NCBI RefSeq assembly: GCF_014898055.3
Contig: NW_023601104.1
Span: 47,490,699-47,554,698 of the forward strand
Length of the DNA: 64,000 bases
Source: Talpa occidentalis
Lineage: Eukaryota; Chordata; Mammalia; Eulipotyphla; Talpidae
Direction of reading: 5' to 3'
Under the pieces are notes generated by a model. That model was not told the origin of the DNA. It did not search any database and worked only from the letters and a program-made list of their open reading frames with translations. Shown here piece by piece: positions 28,241 to 40,079 of the stretch; positions within the stretch are counted from its first letter, which is position 1; each line of letters opens with the position of its first letter. The position numbers and the translations under genes were made by a program.

Positions 28241-30966
28241 TATTAATATTGTCCGTGGCCCTGGGATATTTGTTTTTCCTAATGGAGTTGGTTACATTCC
28301 CTTGGTTGTCCTTATCTCTGAAGCCTCCCTAAATTCTTCAGAGGTCCCCTCCTGCACTGTCCCTGAAACTGCCTAATAACCCTAGCTTGCCCTGTGTCTC
28401 ACTACTATGAACACACACACACACACACACACACAAATGTGCAACCGTCAATCCACCTCTGGGTAATGCCCTTCCTGCAAACACGGTCAACAGAGCAATC
28501 TTCTGAGCAGAGGGGAATATTTTTAAATTGGCACGTCAACATTTAAAGAATGAGCTGAGGGTTTGTACTTGTTGATTTACAAAAACACATCGATTTTATT
28601 CATTTTGAGCTGAGAATCAGTTTAGGAACACAAGAGGAGGCAGAAATGTAGGCATGTTGATTTTTCAGAGACCCTGCCAGTCAGCAACTCCTATACTGCA
28701 ACACAAATGCATTCTTTGCTGTTTTCCTTGGAAAATCATAAGAGTGTGCACTGAGTGTGTCTTATCAGCTTCCAGGTGTAGGCAGTTCGCCCAGCCACTT
28801 CAAACAGGGAAGCAGGGATGGGGAGGCTCAGGCTGGGATGGAACCCAGGATGATTCCGCTGGGGTGAGGGCCTTCTCAGATACAATCCCCGATTATTTCC
28901 ATGTCACCTGAACTTCCTGCTGTTTCCTTTGATTTTTTTTTTTTAAGATCCATGGTAACACACATAATGAAGGATTTGTTTACTCTTACAGAGGAAATAA
29001 CTGAAAACAAATAAATAGGCTGCACTTCTTACTCTACCTAACCTATGATGACCCTTTGTGATCCTGCTGATTGAAACAAATGAAAGAGATCATCCCCTAG
29101 CCTGAAGCTGATCGCCTGCAATGAGGCTTTTGTATTTACACAGTGTTTCAAAGGCTGTTTGACACTCATCTGAAATCACCCACTGCCCCCTTTCTCCTCC
29201 TTTGTGTTCAAGATTAAGATTTTCTTCCTGTGCCCCTCTCACAGCAGCACATTTGCTGGGAGGGAAGCACATTTCTGACTCTTCCCTGTCCTCTCCTATT
29301 TGTTTTGGTTCTTCTTCCATCTTTGCCACTGATGCACTGGGTTTTCTCTAGGGACTGATCTTCTGACTGGATTGCTTTTCTGACACCTTTTAAGTAGCTG
29401 TGCCCTTTCACACTGAGTGAAAACTGTTCCTTCGACCTTCTCCCCTACAGCTTCAAAATCTACAACAACCTTCTGAAAAACAGTATTTTTCTCGCAGTGT
29501 CAAGAGTAAAATCTAGCAGTGATTCACATATGGTACTGAATTTTAAGCTGATGATTCCCACGTGTGAGTTACTGCTGGATTCTACTCTCTTGAGTTCTCA
29601 GACCTGTTTTGCTATTTTCTGCAGTGCTGAGATGTGAAGCCCTCTTTCACGCTCAGAAATTCAGGCTCACAAACTCCCAGGACGCACTGGAAGTCACGCT
29701 CCTTTCCTCCTGTCCTCTCTCAAGTCCCTGAGAAAAGTCTCCTGTTTTAGTTTCTCAGTCTCAATGGTTGAGTAACACTGTAGCTACAGACTACAAAAGA
29801 GTTGGAAGGAGATGGTATTTGCTACATAATAGGTAGAGGAAAATGGCAAGGAATAGTATCAAAGCTTAGTGGAAAATTTTAACACAATTTGAAGAACCTT
29901 TGAGACTTACTAATTACATCTGTTTATTAATTTGTTCACACATCTATTCACACAAGTTTCAAGTGCATATTCATTGTCATGCCTTGTAGAAGGGGCTGGG
30001 GAACAGCTTTGATGATTCACTTGCAGCATAAAAACTTACCCCAGCATCCTCTGATATCATGTGTGAAATTTAGAGTGCTCTGACTTCATCAATACAACAT
30101 CACGGTGGTATAATTTATTTCATTAATAATCATTATGCCATCCCTCTTACGAGTACAAGTTTGCACATTTCCCACACCAGAGAAACAGCTTTCTCCATAT
30201 TGTCCTGACATGTAAAGGCACTCTGAAACAGTCCCGTTTTGTTGATCATCTACATACTAGAACACAAACAACCGATCCAGACCCATTTGGTGCATCAGCT
30301 TGGTAATCAGACTGAAGCCAAAGGCCTGCTATGTTCACAGAGCACCCGACCAACTCACATAGAGACCTGCCAGCCAGGCTTCCTGGTAACACAGAGCCAA
30401 ACAGCACCACCGAAGTCTGCCACACAGGCAGTATAATGTCCAAAACACATGGGTCATCCAAGAAATATGAAGTTGAATTAATAAGGCCAGAATTCCCTTT
30501 GAAAGGCCAGCAGACAGCATGGCGCCAGCATGGTATCAAGCTCCAGACCAACATCAACTTCTATAAATCAGTGGTAGCATCTAACCTCTTTTGGTGCAGG
30601 GTAAATTTGAACCTACCACAGATGCCACATCTGTCTTCTTCAGCAGTTCCACTTGAGTCACCTTTCAGCACTCGTGAATATTAGACACCCAGCACATCCA
30701 AAGTCATAAAAGTCCTGAGATGGGATTGGTCTACCACACTTAAAGCCACATTTATTGTGGACCACAAGGGTTCACAGACTGGTCAGCCACAGCATAAAAG
30801 CATGCCCCCTTCAGAGGGTTGTTTGCTGGAAGAGGGCATGAGGGAACCTGCTTAGGTGGTGGTTAAGAAGTGATATACAATTTCTAATTAACACAGAATG
30901 AATTTCACATTGTTTCTTAGAGAACAAGGGAGTTTATATCAGGTTTCTTGGTGGGTTTTTTGGGTG
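28241..30966. other. Unassigned DNA
   Basis: There is (AC)n at 28410-28434. Elsewhere no repeat family is clear over 2.7 kb. A 117-codon plus frame at 30331-30684 and a 103-codon minus frame at 30246-30557 overlap, and neither looks like a known protein. This is one of the least repeat-like stretches of the window. Confidence 0.4.
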
Positions 30967-30979
30967 GCAGACAAATCTT

Positions 30980-31107
30980 TTTTTTTTTTTTTTTTTCTTT
31001 TTTTTGATGGGACCCTCGCTGGCGGCCAGGGAACAAACTGGTGCTGCAGAGGCTGCAGGCAGCCTCGCAGCCCAGCGCTCAACCGCTACGCCACCAGGGG
31101 AGGCCCA
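30980..31107 (-). mobile_element. Head-only tRNA-SINE (about 128 bp)
   Basis: On the minus strand this has only the tRNA-related head: GGGCCTCCCCTGGTGGCGTA, an imperfect box B, and AGCGAGGGTCCCAT. It is followed directly by C, A8, G and A17. The SINE body, the AATAAA signals and the TCTTT terminator are absent. The target duplication is G(C/T)AGACAAATCTT at 30967-30979 and 31108-31120 (12 of 13). It is a complete, independent retroposition product rather than a broken full-length copy. Confidence 0.85.
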
Positions 31108-31120
31108 GTAGACAAATCTT

Positions 31121-31329
31121 AATCTCTTACTCTACTAAATACCTTCTCACCTCCTCCTCTGCACCACACTGAAACAACTGATGAATGAAAGTAAACGCCA
31201 AGCCAAACCAATATTATCAACTCATGCGGACAAAAGCTTAAGAACACACCTCTACTATGTAATATTTCTCTTAAAGTAACTAGAAAATAGTCACGTACTT
31301 ACTGTAACAGTTCCTAGGTCACCTTCCCA
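31121..31329. other. Unassigned DNA
   Basis: No recognised feature. Confidence 0.5.
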
Positions 31330-31600
31330 CTTCAGAACTCCTTTCCAAGTGTGGAAGAAGTGAAGTTGCTCAGGCTTTTACGCTGCCAGCTTCTGACTAT
31401 CACCTGCAGCCTTGATTGTTTTAATGCAGGAGAAGCTTGGGAGCGTGGGCGCGGTGCACGCTGCCTGATGGTGCACACCTGGAGTGTGATGTGGGCATGC
31501 ATGACTGTGCACACCTGGGCCTAGAGGCTGAGGCTATAGGGGTAGCATCACTCAGCCAAAAAACGGCTATAGAGGAGCGGCTATGAGAGGAAGAGACCAC
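31330..31600 (+). repeat. Putative LTR, copy 2
   Basis: A diverged partner of 70-445 with the same block order (TGATTGTTTTAATGCAGGAG, GCTGCCTGATGGTGC, TGTGCACACCTGGGCCTA, GGGGTAGCATCA). The TATA-like motif of copy 1 is replaced here by GGCTATAGGGG. It is somewhat CpG-rich (GCGTGGGCGCGG). Confidence 0.4.
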
Positions 31601-32524
31601 AAGGGAATCCCAGAGAGAGCTGGGAGAAAAGTGTCAAGATTCACTGGGGGCTCGGGGTCCTCCTGCCCCCCACCCCAGCCATCCTGCTCACCTTGTGCCT
31701 GGTTGCCACTGCACCAAGTTTCTAGGTCTTCACCCAAAGGCCCTTCTGCTAGAAAAGGGCAAAGAAAAGAGATTTAAAACTAAGCCAGGCTGAACTACTT
31801 TACTAATGAGGCATTCCCAGTAAAGCCTGCAATCTATAACTCTTAATTATGAGCTACAAAGTAAGAAATAAGGAATTTCAACTCTGTGTTGGGGAGGAGT
31901 GAAAAAAATAATTAAGAAATAATGCACTTTTACATTCATGTCCTCTATTTAGGAATTAGAGTTCTTACTCCAAAAGTTTAGTGTTTTCAACTATATTTCA
32001 ACTGTACTGAATTTTCAACTTTGAAAAGCCAATGTATGCCATTTCATGACATAAACTCTCAAATGATAGCAATGTTAAAGCCTAGGTTCTCAATAAAAAA
32101 GCCCAGAGGTAGTGGTGAGCTTTAGATTCTATTAGAGTTCATCTAGTTTATCCACCCCAACTTCATAGATGAAGGGACAGAAGTGCCCTATGGATTAGTA
32201 CAAACTATCACAGGCAATGCAATGTTACTGTCAGACACACAGCAATCCGAATTTTGCACAAAACTCAAGGACATCTGAAACAGCCTCCCCACTATACTGG
32301 CTTTGCCATCTTTCCAGAACTACATCTGGTTTGTGGAAGATTTGAAAACGGTCCAGAAAAGACAGTAAAAGTTCCTGGAAGAATGGAAAGAGGGGCCACA
32401 AAGAAAGATGAGAAACAAATGGAAGTAGAACAAAGAATCCTGTAGATGAGGTTGCTGGGTAAATAAAGATGTGCCACTGTATGTAGGTAAGGATCTTTTA
32501 AACTATTTCTAAGTGGTATACTTC
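31601..32524. other. Unassigned DNA
   Basis: A short 64-codon frame at 31583-31777 is GC-rich and proline/serine-rich but has no recognisable domain. No other feature. Confidence 0.45.
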
Positions 32525-32770
32525 AGAAGCATTAAGTAATTCATATTGTTGGGTGTTACCATCCTCAGAACTCTTCATACAAAACTGAAACTGTACTCAT
32601 TAAACAATAACACCCACATCCCTCCCCCCCCAAGTTCCTGGCTACCAATTTACTTTCTGGCCTATGAGTTGGAGTACTTTATATACCTCACATAAGTAAA
32701 ATCACACAATATTTGTATTTTTGTGACTATCTTATTTCACTTAGCATAATGTCCTCAAGCTAAAGTGTTA
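32525..32770 (-). repeat. Old L1M fragment
   Basis: 'CTCATTAAACAATAACACCC', 'CTGGCTACCAATTTACTTTC', 'TACCTCACATAAGTAAAATC' and 'TTATTTCACTTAGCATAATG' form a standard reverse-complement L1M segment. Confidence 0.85.
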
Positions 32771-33394
32771 TTTTTAAGAGGGCACTTAACTAGTCTTAGC
32801 TGAGGAGTTGACCAGCTGTTTTCCATCTTCCATAAGAACAAACAAGAGAAAATTAGTTCAAATGGCAAGGGTAGAAAAGCTGTCAGATGCTGGAATATAA
32901 ACTCTTTTAAAGAAAAAAGTATTCTTTAGCACTTACAGAAGGGCTATAAACAATATGTTAACACATATTAAGAGGACTTATTTCCTTATGATAAGATCTC
33001 TTAAAATTATGAAATTAATTCAACAAGGCCCAATTGAGTCTCTGACTATAATGATGTGGGAACTACTAAAGAAACAGAACATATTGTCTTTTTCCTTGAA
33101 AAACATACAATTTATTCTAAGCATAATATAAATTCCTTCAAATTCTTGTGTTACTTACCATTTTTACAATAAGCCAGGGATAGCAAATGGCTTTCAATTC
33201 AAGCACCAACTCTTAAAACTGTTTAGAGACTTTTTGAACCCCTGTGATGAATTCTGAGCCCAAGACTGAGCATAGAAGATGCTCTGATTAGTTATTGTAG
33301 TTTGTCATGGGTCAAAAAGAGACAAGGATAAGAGTGTCATCTCCTTGCCATTCCTACAAAACTCTTATATTTTATTATGCATAATTGACTGTTT
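32771..33394. other. Unassigned DNA
   Basis: AT-rich, nothing recognised. Confidence 0.5.
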
Positions 33395-33520
33395 CGTGCT
33401 GATCAGTATTTGTTTCATGTTTGTCTCCTTAGCTAAAATGAGCTTCACATCAGCCATCAGTGCTGCATTTTCTACTTGTTTAGCATTCTCACAAATATAG
33501 CACAATACTAGGACCATAGA
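33395..33520 (+). repeat. Possible L2 fragment
   Basis: 'TGTTTGTCTCCTTAGCTAAA', 'TGAGCTTCACATCAG' and 'CACAAATATAGCACAATACT' follow the L2 3' order loosely. Confidence 0.35.
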
Positions 33521-33589
33521 AATACACAATAGTGTGCCAAGAAACAGGGAGAGGGGTTCTGGGAGATGGCACTGTAGGAATCAGCAGCG

Positions 33590-34860
33590 ATCTGTCTGCC
33601 ACTTTGGCAATAAAGCACAGAATGTATCTGTATGATGTAACTATTTTGGAATTATGGAGTCTATTGAAAGCTTGAAACGTCCAACAAAAAATTTAGATGG
33701 TAAGTAATGCAGGAAAAGAGGGAAAAAAATTGTAGGTATAAAGAAAATAAATAGCAAAATTACAAAGAAAGACCCTCCTTATCAGGAATTACTTTAAATG
33801 TAATGGGTTAAACTCTCCAATCAAAACACAGAGATTGTAAGAATGGATATAATATACAATCTAACTCCATGTTGTCTACAAGAGACTCACTTGAGATTCA
33901 AAGACACAAACAGATGAAAAATAAAAGAATGGAAAAATATATTACATGCAAATAGTAACCAAAAGAGAGTAGAAGGGTAGTTCTACAAAACAGACTAAAT
34001 TAAATTTTAAAAGCTTACAAGAGAAAAGAATATTGTATATTAGTAAAAGATTCATTACAAAAAAAGAGATATAATAATCACAAGTATTCACATACATAAT
34101 GACAGACCAAGAGGAATTTATTTCAGAATGTAACATGAAAATTGATCAAAGTTCCAATGTTACCTCAATAAAAATAAACTATTAGCTCACAAAATAAAAT
34201 CGGTCAACATTATACACAACATTACAGAAAGAAGGAGCAAAACCCTACGGTCATTTAAACTGAAAAAGCATTGGACAACATGTAATACTCTTCCATGATA
34301 AAACACCCAAAAATTAGGAATAGAAGGAAATGATTTAAAAATAATAAAAGACATATAGAAAAAAAAAATGCAAATGTCATTCCCACTGGTAAAAGACCAA
34401 AGCTTTTCCCTTAAGGCCAGAACAAGACAAGGACCCCACCCCTTCTATCAATAGAGTACTGGAAGTTTTAGCCAGACTAACTAAACAAGAAAAATAAATA
34501 AAAGGGACCCAAACTGGAAAGAAGTATAATTATTGCTGTTCACAGATGATATGATCTTAAATATAGAAAACCTTGAAGACTGCATCACACACACAAAACA
34601 AATAAAAGCTATCAGAGCTAATAAGTGAATTCCACCATATAGTAGGATACAAAGTCAACATACAAAAATCAGTTGCATTTTGATATATTAACAATGACCA
34701 ATCTGAAAAGGAAATCTAAAGAAAATTCCATTTACTCTTGTATCAAAAAAGAATAAAATACTCAGTAATTAACCAAAGAGATGAAACACACATACATTGA
34801 AAAGTATAAAACACTGCTGAAAAAAAATTAGAACAGCCATAAATAAAATAGTTTGTGTAT
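33590..34860 (+). repeat. Ancient L1 ORF2 region
   Basis: Ordered ORF2 phrases: 'TCTACAAGAGACTCACTTGA', 'CAAAACCCTACGGTCATTTA', 'GGAAGTTTTAGCCAGACTAA', 'TTCACAGATGATATGATCTT' (RT motif region), 'AAAATCAGTTGCATTTTGAT' and 'GAAAGTATAAAACACTGCTG'. Decayed, no long frame. Confidence 0.85.
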
Positions 34861-34869
34861 CCAGCCTCA

Positions 34870-35095
34870 TCTGCTACCTCTATCCCTTTCTACTTTTAGT
34901 CTCTAGCAGTAATAAAGTTCTTGCCATTCCCACAACACATAACTTTCTCGCATACTTCCACGTGCTGTACCTTGCACATACTCTTCCCTCTGCCTGGCCT
35001 TGTCCACCCAGTATTTGGCCATCATTCTTCAACTTTCAACTCCAATATGAAGTCCTCTAAATTACCTACAACAGAATGCATCTCAAATAACCTAA
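34870..35095 (+). repeat. L2 fragment
   Basis: 'TTGCACATACTCTTCCCTCT' then GCCTGGCCTTG and 'AACTCCAATATGAAGTCCTC' match the L2 'cacatgctgttccctctgcctgg' region in order. Confidence 0.6.
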
Positions 35096-35993
35096 GCCTG
35101 AGGGAAATTTACTGGGTGATGTAGGTAAGAGAATCCCATGGCAGGTCATAGATGTGGTTTAACATTTCCTTAGACCCTATACCCCAGCCTAACTTCTCAA
35201 TCCAAAAGGTTATTTACTTTATCCTTCTGCTTTGCTTCAAATACTGATTCAGTTGAGCAGTTTAAAGAGAATTTTTAAAGATAATAATAGCTATAGCAAT
35301 CTAGATAGACGAATTAAGTATAAAAGAGGTTCTGCCTAGTTGGCTGTCCTATTACGTCTATCAATGACCAGTTTTATCTCATAAGCTCTTTCACTATAAT
35401 AGAAATAAAAGTAACACATGAAATACTTAAAACTGACCAAAAATAACTGATACAATTAATGGAATAATTTAATACATATTTGTTATTTCATACTTCAAAA
35501 ATTTGAATCAATCATTGAGCATCCATCATTATTAAAAATGGACCTGAGTAAACATGTATCTGCACCTTTTTTGAGTAATTTGATTTATTAAATATTTTGA
35601 AGTCAAAAAAAAAAAAACACAAAACAGAAGTAGTCAGTGAGAATACGGTGTTTCTAAAGATGACTCCAAAATGCTCTCTGATCTAGTTTTAAATGCCTCA
35701 AGATGCTATCCTAGTAATAATAAAAAAAAATCATAACATAAAAAAGGAAGAAGACAAATAACCTCTGCAAAATCAATTAGCTGACCCACCCAGGGTAGCG
35801 AGAAGCCAAGGGTAGTTGTAAAACATCTGTGTAAGAAAAATATAAAAAGCATATGATCTTGCCTATTTCCAGAGTTACCATAGAAACAGATCTTCCCAAG
35901 AATCTCCCCTCTCTTCTATTTAGGTGATCTGCAAACTAGAGTTCTGGACCAAATTTGAGCTAACACTTGTTTTATAAAGTTTTATTAAAATGC
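35096..35993. other. Unassigned DNA
   Basis: An A13 run at 35607-35619 is preceded by ATTAAA, but no target duplication was found, so I do not call a retrocopy. Otherwise nothing recognised. Confidence 0.45.
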
Positions 35994-36008
35994 AAATGCA
36001 ACTGTTTT

Positions 36009-36264
36009 TAAAGATGTATTTATTTATGCATACAGAGCTGGGGTACAGGCCAGAGGTATGGGGGGTGAGAGGACTCACCAGATACAGAGTGGGGAACAGA
36101 ACAGACAGAATGACTGAAATACACTGAGAGGAGCATCAGGCGAGACAGGAGAGGTCGCCTGTGCCATGTGGGTCACCTCCCTGGCCGGGGATGGAACTCA
36201 TGCTGCAGTGCCTGTGGGTAGCTTCACAGTGCTGCGTCTTAACCCCCTGTGCCAAGGAGGTCCC
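36009..36264 (-). mobile_element. tRNA-related SINE, type A
   Basis: Reverse-complement type A copy ending TGTGCCAAGGAGGTCCC. The target duplication AAATGCAAC is at 35994-36002 and 36265-36273. Confidence 0.93.
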
Positions 36265-36273
36265 AAATGCAAC

Positions 36274-36814
36274 CTTTTTTTAAAAAAATGTATTGTCTAC
36301 AGCTGTTTTTATATTACAGCTATAGGATTAAGTAGTTGAAACAAAAACTCTTATTCACAAAACTGAAAATATTTACTATCCAGTTTTGTTCCAGGAAAAT
36401 CTTGTTGCCCTTCACATACAAACTACTAACAACAATTAAGAGGTCACTAGATTTCTACAATAATAGGGGATCACATCTATTTTTTCAAATCTAGTCATGA
36501 ATTTGACAGAGTCTCTTAGTGAGATACCAAACTTTCTTCTTCACTTTTTTCACTTTCATAATTTGGAGGTAGTGTGAGGGATATAATATGTTAATGACAG
36601 ATCAATATGTGTATTAGATCAGTAATGATGACCTTGAACCCAAATTGATGAGATTACAGTGACTGAAGGAAATATATAAGTCCTTAGGACTTCACTGTTT
36701 GTGCCCACCCCAGGGAGGGATCCAACAATAACATGCTCATTAGTCATTTGCACATTGTTTTTTAAACCTTCACTCTCCCAGATCCTGTATATATTTATTG
36801 GGATCAAATGCTGA
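36274..36814. other. Unassigned DNA
   Basis: AT-rich, no recognised feature. Confidence 0.5.
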
Positions 36815-37308
36815 AAATCTCAGCCATCAGAAAATGCAAATCAAAGCCACAATGAGATACCATTTCTCACACACAGCCTGGTTATATATATTTAAAAAAA
36901 AAAGACAACAATAACACATATTAGGAATGTTAAGGAGAAACTAAAGCCTCCTCACTGTTAGTGGAATTGTAAAATGGTACATCCACTTTGTCAAAACAGT
37001 CTGCAAGTTTCTCAAAACGCTAAATTACTCTATGACCCAACAATTCCACTTAAATATATACCCAAGATAAATGAAAACATATGTCCACACAAAAACTTGC
37101 ACATGAATATTATTAGCCATATCATTCATAAAAGTCAAAAAGTGGAAATAATCCACATACTGATTAATCAGATAAGGAATGGATAAATGAAATCTAATTT
37201 ACCTGTGCAATGGAATAGTATTCAACAATAAAAAGGGATGAAGTAGTGATGATACATTCTATACTATGGATGAAACTTGAAACATTATGCTAAGAGAAAG
37301 ATGTAAAA
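36815..37308 (+). repeat. Old L1M, ORF2 3' part
   Basis: 'AAATGCAAATCAAAGCCACA', 'ATGAGATACCATTTCTCACA', 'CCCAACAATTCCACTTAAAT', 'TGCAATGGAATAGTATTCAA' and 'GCTAAGAGAAAGA' in order. It is interrupted at about 37309 by a foreign block, resumes at about 37766, and is further split by a SINE. Confidence 0.85.
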
Positions 37309-37765
37309 CAGACTCTGTTTGACTAAATTTTAGTTAGGCTCCTCAAAGCCTTTTTTCAGCTAAGGCTCATCATGGGCCTGTCCTCAGATCTGTATAGTCC
37401 TGTCTTGGAAAGAATCCTGCTAAGTAATTTTAGCAAGAATCTTCAACTTCAATATCTCATCACCCTCAATACCATTTCAAATTCCTTATGCCCTATGCCC
37501 TATGCCCTGGCCTGTCTCCAGCAAGAATTCTATTAGGTCAGTTCAGGAGGAAATTCCCCTACCCTTGATATTTCCCCTTAATAATTTCCATCTGCTGACT
37601 AACTCTAGCCCCCCACCACAATCTCCTCCTTAGCAATGAATCTCAAGCGTAGTCAGAATTGAACCCAAGTATATACTGAGGTTGTTTCTCCTATGGCCAT
37701 AGTTTCAAAGAGGTGGGGAGGGAGCTGTTTTATTCCACTGGAGCTTTGGTTTTCTTTAATAGAAG
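37309..37765 (+). repeat. Insert in L1M, probably an LTR
   Basis: About 455 bp separate two collinear L1M pieces (…GCTAAGAGAAAG / AAGTCACAAAAGGTCATATA…). The insert begins TGTAAAACAGACTCTGTTTG and has LTR-like texture. It contains a three-fold CCCTATG-type hexamer run at 37485-37508. The family is not identified. Confidence 0.35.
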
Positions 37766-37960
37766 CAAGTCACAAAAGGTCATATATATGAAATATTTAA
37801 AAGAGACAAATCTATAGAGATATCTGTCTAGGTACAGGGAACTTAGAGGGTAATATCTAGGTATTTAGTTATTGTCTAGGTGTAGGGGAAATAGAGGTTA
37901 ATGGCGGGTCTGCTTGTGGGTATAGAATTTCCTTTCAGGGGTGATAAAAATGTTTTAAAA
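37766..37960 (+). repeat. Old L1M 3' UTR, first part
   Basis: 'AAGTCACAAAAGGTCATATA', 'TGAAATATTTAAAAGAGACA' and 'TTCCTTTCAGGGGTGATAAA' then AATGTT, continued after the SINE at 38232. Confidence 0.8.
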
Positions 37961-38231
37961 AGTTTTGAAGACTTATTTGTATTTATTTATGCATACAAAA
38001 ACTGGGGTGTAAGCCAGAGGTGGGGGGAGTGAAAGGATTCACCAAAGATGGAGTGGGGAGCAGAACAGGCAGATCTACTGAAATATACTGCTGAGGGGAG
38101 CAGCGGGTGAGACAGAAGACCTCTGCTGTGCCATATGGATTAGCTCCCTGGCCAGAGGTCGAACTCATGGCACAATGACTGGAGATTGCTTGATAGTGCT
38201 GAGACTTACACCTGCACCATCAGGGAGGCCC
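37961..38231 (-). mobile_element. tRNA-related SINE, type A
   Basis: Reverse-complement type A copy with target duplication TGTTTTAAAA at 37951-37960 and 38232-38241. The tail region is partly decayed (GACTTATTTGTATTTATTTA). Confidence 0.93.
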
Positions 38232-38352
38232 TGTTTTAAAATTATGATGATGGTTACACTACTGTGTGAATATATTAAAAACTATTAAATCATACATTTA
38301 ACATGGGTGAATTATATGGTATATGAATCATATCTTAATAAAGCTATTTTTA
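38232..38352 (+). repeat. Old L1M 3' terminus
   Basis: 'TGATGATGGTTACACTACTG', 'TGTGAATATATTAAAAACTA', 'GGGTGAATTATATGGTATAT' and 'CATATCTTAATAAAGCTATT' form the standard L1M end. Confidence 0.9.
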
Positions 38353-38637
38353 GGGCCTCCCCGGTGGCGCAGTGGTTGAGCACCGGGTTGTGAAGCTGCT
38401 CCGCAGCCTCTGCAGTGCCGGTTCGATCCCCGGCTGCTCCCCGGCAACCGGAGGAGGGTCCCACATGGTGCGCAGACCTCTCCTGCCACCCGCTGCTCCC
38501 CTCAGAGGTGTACTTTGGTCCTTCTGCCTGCTCTGCTCCCCGCTCTGGCTCTGGTGAATTCTCTCACCCTCCCGTGCTTCTGACTGTACCCAGTGCTTGT
38601 ACAAATAAAAAAATGGGCAGAAGAGCTTAAAAAAAAA
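38353..38637 (+). mobile_element. tRNA-related SINE, type B, with L1-derived tail
   Basis: Type B SINE with good box A (TGGCGCAGTGG) and box B (GGTTCGATCCC). The target duplication AAGCTATTTTTA is perfect at 38341-38352 and 38638-38649. The tail is abnormal. After ACAAATAAAA it carries TGGGCAGAAGAGCT (38614-38627) before the final A run. Together with the preceding A run this is a 20-nt match to L1 ORF2 at 11091-11114 of this window. Confidence 0.93.
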
Positions 38638-38649
38638 AAGCTATTTTTA

Positions 38650-39021
38650 AAAAGACTTCTGGTTATGTTATTTGGATGATTGAAAAGGGGAAATTCAAGT
38701 ACTTTGTGAGCAAGATTTTTAGGATTTTTAAAAATTAAAATAGATTAAGATATTAAAATAGATTAAGATATTACAGAGCATATTATGGTTTCAAAAAGTA
38801 GTAAGCAATACTAAAAACAGATCTATAGAGTGTAAAATATAGCAAATGTTTTCAGATCTTTATCTGATTGTGACAAGTAGTAATTACAGTGGCTCCTTTT
38901 AAGTGTGAAATATGGACTAGGCCATAGGCTGATGTTTTCTACACATTTTCACTGTACACAACCTTGCCCCAAAATATGTAATACTTATTTCTACTTTTAA
39001 GTGAAGAAACAAGTCAAAAAG
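38650..39021. other. Unassigned DNA
   Basis: A small tandem duplication, AAAATAGATTAAGATATT, occurs at about 38736-38771. Otherwise nothing. Confidence 0.5.
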
Positions 39022-39030
39022 TTAAATGGC

Positions 39031-39300
39031 GGGCCTCCCTGGTATCGCAAGGGGTTAAGCACTGCACTATGAAGCAACTGCAGCCTCTGCAGCATGAGTT
39101 CGATCCCTGGTCAGCCAGGGATCAACCAACATGGCAAAGTAGACCTCTCCTGTCTTGCCTACTGCTTTCCTCAGCAGTGTATTTCAGTCAGTCTGCCTGT
39201 TCTGTTCCCCACTCTGTCTCTGGTGAGTCCTCTCACCCCCCGCAACTTTGGCCTATACCCCAGCTCTTTTATGCATAAATAAATAAATCTTTAAAAACAA
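39031..39300 (+). mobile_element. tRNA-related SINE, type A
   Basis: Type A SINE with box B AGTTCGATCCC and tail ATGCATAAATAAATAAATCT. Target duplication TTAAATGGC at 39022-39030 and 39301-39309. Confidence 0.93.
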
Positions 39301-39309
39301 TTAAATGGC

Positions 39310-39719
39310 TTAACCCTAACTAATAAGTTGTTAAACCCAACTTTTAAAACTACCCATCTTTACATCCTATGCTATGTGCTCCAAATTAATATTTTTGGAG
39401 AAAAATACCTGTTGATAACAAAATTCAAGAAAAGTAATATTCTTCTATTTATACATATTAGAAATGAGATCATGTTTAGTATAGGATCTTGCATAAAATA
39501 ATCATCCAATTGGTATCATCAGTTATTATTACTGTAATGTTATTATTTCCAAATTTAGTAACCATTTTACCTTACTCATCCCTTCAAAACCTTCTGCAGC
39601 CTTATGTATCAGTGATTATCTTTCTCCCTAAAACTTGATCTTCCCTGGAATTCCATGACAGTGCATTTTCCTCATTTTCTTCTTTCTCCTCTGACGGTTG
39701 CTCAGTTTCTTAGACATGA
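39310..39719. other. Unassigned DNA
   Basis: No recognised feature. Confidence 0.5.
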
Positions 39720-40079
39720 CTCAAAAAGTGTGATCCATTAAGGGAAAAATGATAAATTGAACTTTCTCAATATTATAAACATTTGTTTTTCAAAAGATAC
39801 CATTAAGTATAAGAAAAGGTCGAGAAAAATGTTTCCAAATTCTGTATGTCATAAAGGACATATAACCAGAATATGTGTGTACATTCTTACAATTTAATAA
39901 GACAAACAACACAAATGGGCAAATGATTTTAAATGACACTTCAAATAAGAAAACATATGAATCACTAATGAGTATATGAAAAGATGCTCAACATCATTTG
40001 TCATTAGGAAAACACAATTAAAACCACAGTGAAGTACCATTACCCACTCACTGGAATGGCTAAAAGGATATGGAGAATG
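39720..40079 (+). repeat. Old L1, ORF2 3' part (before SINE)
   Basis: 'CAAAAGATACCATTAAGTAT', 'AGGACATATAACCAGAATAT', 'GAAAAGATGCTCAACATCAT' and 'GTGAAGTACCATTACCCACT' in order. It continues after the SINE. Confidence 0.85.

Noticed and set aside
30246..30684. Overlapping 117-codon (plus) and 103-codon (minus) frames
   Set aside because: No recognisable motif on either strand, and no promoter, splice or retrocopy evidence. Kept only as unassigned DNA.
35560..35620. ATTAAA followed by A13, possible retrocopy end
   Set aside because: No matching target duplication and no transcript-like sequence upstream.
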